Origin: Flavobacterium sp. 5
GTDB taxonomy: Bacteria; Bacteroidota; Bacteroidia; Flavobacteriales; Flavobacteriaceae
Reading direction: 5' to 3'
NCBI RefSeq assembly: GCF_002813295.1
Contig: NZ_PHUE01000001.1
Span: 4,030,001 to 4,094,000, forward strand
Length of the DNA: 64,000 bases
The position numbers and the translations under genes were made by a program. The number at the start of each line of letters is the position of its first letter. Within the stretch, counting starts at the first letter, position 1. The notes beneath the pieces were generated by a model. The model made no database searches, was not told the DNA's origin, and was given only the letters and a program-made list of their open reading frames with translations. Below are positions 60,818-64,000 of the stretch, in pieces.

Positions 60818-61771
60818 TTAATTTACCGTGAACTTAAATCCTGTGCTATTTGTACCGATATTTCCAGCTCCGTCAATAGCTCTCACTCTCCAATAATATG
60901 TACCAGTTGCTGAAAATGTTTGTTGTAGAGTTGTTGAATTACTATTCTGTGTTTGTATAATTGAATTGAAGTCAATATCACTGGCAAATTCTATTACATA
61001 TGAAATAGTAGATTTAGCATTACCTGTATCAGTTGCAATGTTCCAAGTATAAGTAATACTTGAATTGGCTGGTTGAGTTGAATTATCTGCGGGTAATGTG
61101 TTTTTTGGTTGATTCGGGGCAGTGGTGTCAATATTAAATTTTCGTACAGAATACTGTTTTGTTTCACTATTTGCATTTTTAGCTTTTAAACGCCATTCAT
61201 ACGTCCCATCTACTAAATTGGCTATATTGAGTGTTATTGATGTATCTGTTAAATCAGCTTTAGTATATATTTCTTGAGTTGTTGCAGTATTGATTATTTT
61301 AATACTATAACTTGTAGCATTATCTAGAGTTTCCCAATTTAAGGATACATTAGTGAAGTTTAAAAATTTATCATTTTCTGGGCTTGATAAAATTACTTGC
61401 TGATTGGTCAAATCATTTGGAATATTTGTTGAGAAATTTAATGGGAATGAATAGATTGATTGATAGGCATAATTTTCACCTCTTACTCTCCAAATATAGC
61501 TTCCGGCTTTTAATGGTAAAGTTAAATTCGTTTTATTCGTTAAAGAATCAAGCAATAGGACCTGATTGGATTCAAACACTTGGATGCGATATTTATCAGC
61601 TCCCTTAATACTATTCCATTTAAAGTTTACCACATTACTTTCTATTATGGCATCATTTGTTGGCGAAATAGCTTGGATAGTGTCATTGCTAATGTCTTCT
61701 TCAAGGATATCGTCACATGAATAGGCTAGAATTGCTAAGGCAATTATTATCAGTTTATTTATTGTTCTCAT
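60818..61771 (-). CDS. Fibronectin-III-like lipoprotein in the secretion operon
   Basis: 317 aa with a lipoprotein signal (LAYSC). Three repeats of ~90 residues follow, each closing with an R/W-V/L-R pattern (YIWRVRGENY, YEWRLKAKNA, YYWRVRAIDGAGN), typical of Fn3-like domains. It overlaps the PilO-like gene by 17 nt, so it is translationally coupled to the secretion genes. It could be a secretin pilotin substitute, a pseudopilus partner or the surface-exposed cargo of the system. No known T2SS/T4P component has this architecture. Confidence 0.65.
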   Translation of the reverse strand: MRTINKLIIIALAILAYSCDDILEEDISNDTIQAISPTNDAIIESNVVNFKWNSIKGADKYRIQVFESNQVLLLDSLTNKTNLTLPLKAGSYIWRVRGENYAYQSIYSFPLNFSTNIPNDLTNQQVILSSPENDKFLNFTNVSLNWETLDNATSYSIKIINTATTQEIYTKADLTDTSITLNIANLVDGTYEWRLKAKNANSETKQYSVRKFNIDTTAPNQPKNTLPADNSTQPANSSITYTWNIATDTGNAKSTISYVIEFASDIDFNSIIQTQNSNSTTLQQTFSATGTYYWRVRAIDGAGNIGTNSTGFKFTVN

Positions 61772-62279
61772 AATTTTGGAAAATCATTTTTAAATGTAAA
61801 ACTTCGGATTTATTATTCTTTTTTGCGGTATAAAAATTCATACTTACTATTCTTGAAAAATCGAATTTTTTTTCAAAATCATAAGTTAATTTTAGAAGCT
61901 GATTACTATTTCCAGTGACGTCTAATTGGTTCGTAATAATATGATAATTATCTTCTTGGAAATCATGAATTGGCTTCAAATCACTAATAGAAATTCCTCT
62001 GGAATTTTCAGAAGCAAAACTTACAATGCCTTGTTGTACCATTTCTTTTGATACTCCTTCTTTACCCATTATTTTATCTAAATAGGCAATATCCTTATTT
62101 AAGCTATTAGTGTTTTTTGCTTTTCTATTGATGTCTTCTGCCTTCTTTGATAATGTGTGATATTCGGTAATAACTTCATATAAAGTATGAAATGACCTTT
62201 TGTATGCAGTAATCGACAGCATGAAAAAGACTATTATCAAAGCATGAAATTTTTGTTTATGTGAATAATTCTCAAACAT
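61755..62279 (-). CDS. PilO/GspM-like inner membrane protein
   Basis: 174 aa with one N-terminal transmembrane helix (HALIIVFFMLSITAYKRSF), a coiled-coil (YHTLSKKAEDINRKAKNTNS) and a ferredoxin-like end (ITNQLDVTGNSNQLLKLTYD). This is the PilO/GspM plan of the assembly platform. It overlaps the GspL/PilM-N-like gene by 8 nt. Confidence 0.68.
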   Translation of the reverse strand: MFENYSHKQKFHALIIVFFMLSITAYKRSFHTLYEVITEYHTLSKKAEDINRKAKNTNSLNKDIAYLDKIMGKEGVSKEMVQQGIVSFASENSRGISISDLKPIHDFQEDNYHIITNQLDVTGNSNQLLKLTYDFEKKFDFSRIVSMNFYTAKKNNKSEVLHLKMIFQNYENNK

Positions 62280-63459
62280 TTTTAAGTGTAATTTTTATTT
62301 CAAATATTGATTTGTTTTTTTTGTCTTTTTTAAGACTTATAATTTCAAAACGCTGTAGCCAATTCATTTTTTTTAAATCTTCTAACCAGAAATTGAATGA
62401 AGATTCCTGAAACGTTTCACCTTTAATAATAATCGTTTTATTATCAAAATCAGCTTTTTTATTTTCTTTATATTCTTCTTTTAATGGAATGATATTTACT
62501 TCGTTTAAAGAGATGTTTTCTGGAATTGTTTTTATAATTTGATAGCCATAATAGGTAAGGAACTTTGATGATAAAACTCCAGATTCTTTTAATATAGAAA
62601 GCTTCTTTTCTTTTTGAGATTCTAAATTTAATATTAATTGATAGGATTGGTTTGAGTATATTGTCTGTAGGTTTAACTCTGTGTTTTTTGTTCCATAATA
62701 TTGTATCATAAAATAGCTGGCCAATAATGAAGTTAAAAAGAATATAAGCATACTCAATCCTAAAATGTTAAAAGCTTTTTTATAAATTAATTCTTCAATA
62801 TTTAAAGTGGAATTTATCGTTTTCCGTACCTCCCTAGGTTTGACAAAAAAACAAATAACAGCACCATAAAGTGGTAAAAAAGTGTTTGAAACACTATCTT
62901 CTCCAATTTTGTAGTTCTCTGTTTTTGTATTTTCATTTTGTTTTGAAAAACTTAGTAATTTATCATTTTCAAAATCTAAACGTAAATCGGCAGAAAATAG
63001 CATTTCTCTTTTTAAAACATTGCCTAATAACGCCGCTAAAAAGGAACCAATATAAACATCAATAATTTGAAATCCATTTTTTTGAAATTTTAAAATGGTT
63101 TCTTCAACAATGTTTTTTCTGCAAAAACTGATGAAATTATACTTTAAACCTTTTAAATCGGTATAATAAATGGTAGTATAATCGATGTTTTTCTGCCAGT
63201 TGACATCGGTTTCATTTTCAAAATCAATTTGCTTGTTTAAAACACCTTTTCCTTCTGCCACTATAAGAACAGGGATTTTTTTGTCTGTTGTTTTAGTTAA
63301 TTCTTCTATTGTTTCAAAAGTTTGTTGTGAAACAATAGTAATCTTGTTTGCTTTCTTTTTTATAGTAAGCAAATTATAGATTTCGTAACCTTCTTTTTTG
63401 GTTACTCCAACAACATTTAAGTCGTTTATCTTTATAAATTTAGATAGAGTTGCGACCAT
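62272..63459 (-). CDS. GspL/PilM-PilN-like assembly-platform protein
   Basis: 395 aa. An N-terminal actin-like cytoplasmic part (~1-215) precedes one transmembrane helix at ~240-262 (ILGLSMLIFFLTSLLASYFM) and a periplasmic coiled coil plus ferredoxin-like domain (KTIPENISLNEVNIIPLKEE). This GspL-type fusion normally forms, with the PilO/GspM partner, the inner-membrane platform. Its ATG overlaps the upstream secretin stop in TAATG, so it is translationally coupled to it. Confidence 0.68.
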   Translation of the reverse strand: MVATLSKFIKINDLNVVGVTKKEGYEIYNLLTIKKKANKITIVSQQTFETIEELTKTTDKKIPVLIVAEGKGVLNKQIDFENETDVNWQKNIDYTTIYYTDLKGLKYNFISFCRKNIVEETILKFQKNGFQIIDVYIGSFLAALLGNVLKREMLFSADLRLDFENDKLLSFSKQNENTKTENYKIGEDSVSNTFLPLYGAVICFFVKPREVRKTINSTLNIEELIYKKAFNILGLSMLIFFLTSLLASYFMIQYYGTKNTELNLQTIYSNQSYQLILNLESQKEKKLSILKESGVLSSKFLTYYGYQIIKTIPENISLNEVNIIPLKEEYKENKKADFDNKTIIIKGETFQESSFNFWLEDLKKMNWLQRFEIISLKKDKKNKSIFEIKITLKNV

Positions 63460-64000
63460 TAATAAATTACTGTTGGTTTGATAAAGATATGAAGTTTAGA
63501 ATCACTTTTGGCTTTTTTTCTACTACTAAAAAACCATTTTATTATTGGAATTCTTGATATTATTGGTGTTCCTGTACCTGAGTTTTCTTTTTTTAATTCA
63601 TCTAAACCACCTAATAAAATCATTTCTCCATTTTTAACTCTTACTAAAGATTCAAATTTTTGAGTGGCTTTTCCAGGAGGTGCATCTTCACCAGCTCTAG
63701 CTAAGAAAGAACTCTTTTCTACAGCAATGGTTAATGTTACGTTTTCGTCTGTAGATACATATGGTTTAATGGATACTGTTAAATTTGCATCGGTAGATTT
63801 CCAAGTTCCTGAGTTTAAAATATCACTTCCAATATTATTGTTTATTAACCGGTTATTTTGTTCAAAATAATAACTAGTTTCGCCAATGGATAACTTTGCT
63901 TCATGTCCACTAATAGTTGCAATTTTTGGTGTTGATTCTATTTTTAAAGCTGAATTGCTTTCGAGTAATTTTAGGTTAAGGTAAAAAGAGGAAGTTACTT
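63459..64000 (-). CDS. Secretin (GspD/PilQ family), C-terminal part, runs off the right edge
   Basis: The frame is open from the window edge to the TAA at 63459-63461; the start lies outside. Secretin segments are clear: ESTPKIATISGHEAKLSIGE, the end of the N3/secretin boundary; FESLVRVKNGEMILLGGLDE; and IISRIPIIKWFFSSRKK near the C-terminus. Secretins form the outer-membrane pore of type II secretion and type IV pilus systems. It heads the visible part of the operon. Whether this system exports proteins or builds a pilus cannot be told without the ATPase and pilin genes. Confidence 0.85.
   Translation of the reverse strand, partial: VTSSFYLNLKLLESNSALKIESTPKIATISGHEAKLSIGETSYYFEQNNRLINNNIGSDILNSGTWKSTDANLTVSIKPYVSTDENVTLTIAVEKSSFLARAGEDAPPGKATQKFESLVRVKNGEMILLGGLDELKKENSGTGTPIISRIPIIKWFFSSRKKAKSDSKLHIFIKPTVIY

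Noticed and set aside
1..64000. CRISPR arrays, rRNA, tRNA and known riboswitches
   Set aside because: No regularly spaced direct repeats, no rRNA-like stretches and no recognisable riboswitch core were seen in the intergenic regions.

Overview
The window reads as a Bacteroidetes chromosome, most likely Flavobacterium. It is AT-rich, ribosome-binding sites are weak, at least one promoter matches the TTTG / TAnnTTTG pattern of that phylum, and the gene families (GH115, MesX/MesD, DUF4833, HD-DUF5706, phosphoesterase-barrel fusions) are typical. No rRNA, tRNA or CRISPR array is visible.

Layout. (1) 1-14.0 kb, + strand: a glucuronoxylan locus. It holds the tail of a GH43 enzyme, an SGNH esterase lipoprotein, a GH115 alpha-glucuronidase, an SDR/mannonate dehydratase pair for the released uronic acid, a cytoplasmic GH43, a Nudix-type sugar regulator, xylB and xylA, a small transaldolase and a split transketolase. 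Two LacI-type operators sharing 17 nt precede the uronate genes and the GH43 gene. (2) 14.1-26 kb: a mosaic. It has an outer-membrane phospholipase A, a decayed MNT/HepT toxin-antitoxin pair, a lipoprotein, a large phosphoesterase-barrel fusion, an HD protein with a Pycsar-type membrane effector domain, a zinc-knuckle PD-(D/E)XK-like nuclease and a GAF protein. A ~110-nt repeat follows both the toxin-antitoxin relic and the nuclease gene. (3) 26.3-40.2 kb, - strand: an unusual redox cluster. A seven-gene operon encodes a GMC dehydrogenase with an Fe-S-type cysteine motif, its small subunit, a VioB-like ferritin-fold protein, an ABM monooxygenase-like protein, a beta-barrel protein, a tandem Dabb protein and a bicovalent BBE-type flavoprotein. 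Nearby are a HAD phosphatase, a trypsin-phospholipase D fusion, a DUF985 cupin and an Fe/2-oxoglutarate oxygenase. Two of these transcription units share a duplicated ~300-bp upstream region. This cluster is my best candidate for an undescribed system.

(4) 40.6-44.3 kb, - strand: the oxidative pentose phosphate operon gnd-zwf-pgl. (5) 44.8-54.7 kb, + strand: a small protein, an EamA exporter, a MocR regulator, an SDR, then an oxygenase / CDP-alcohol transferase / GtrA / DUF4833 run preceded by a cysteine-run leader peptide. After these come the folate-independent methionine synthase pair mesX-mesD, with three direct-repeat operators and a 44-codon cysteine-containing ORF divergent from it. 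(6) 55.2-59.9 kb: an SBF-like transporter divergent from an Lrp regulator, then a serine hydrolase lipoprotein lying between an IS6-type fragment and a decayed IS6-type element. (7) 60.3-64.0 kb, - strand: a tightly overlapping type II secretion / type IV pilus-like operon running off the right edge.

Six copies of a hairpin-headed repeat are scattered between 40.4 and 60.2 kb, always in + orientation. Several act as, or adjoin, probable terminators. All calls come from reading the sequence and from family knowledge; no search was run.
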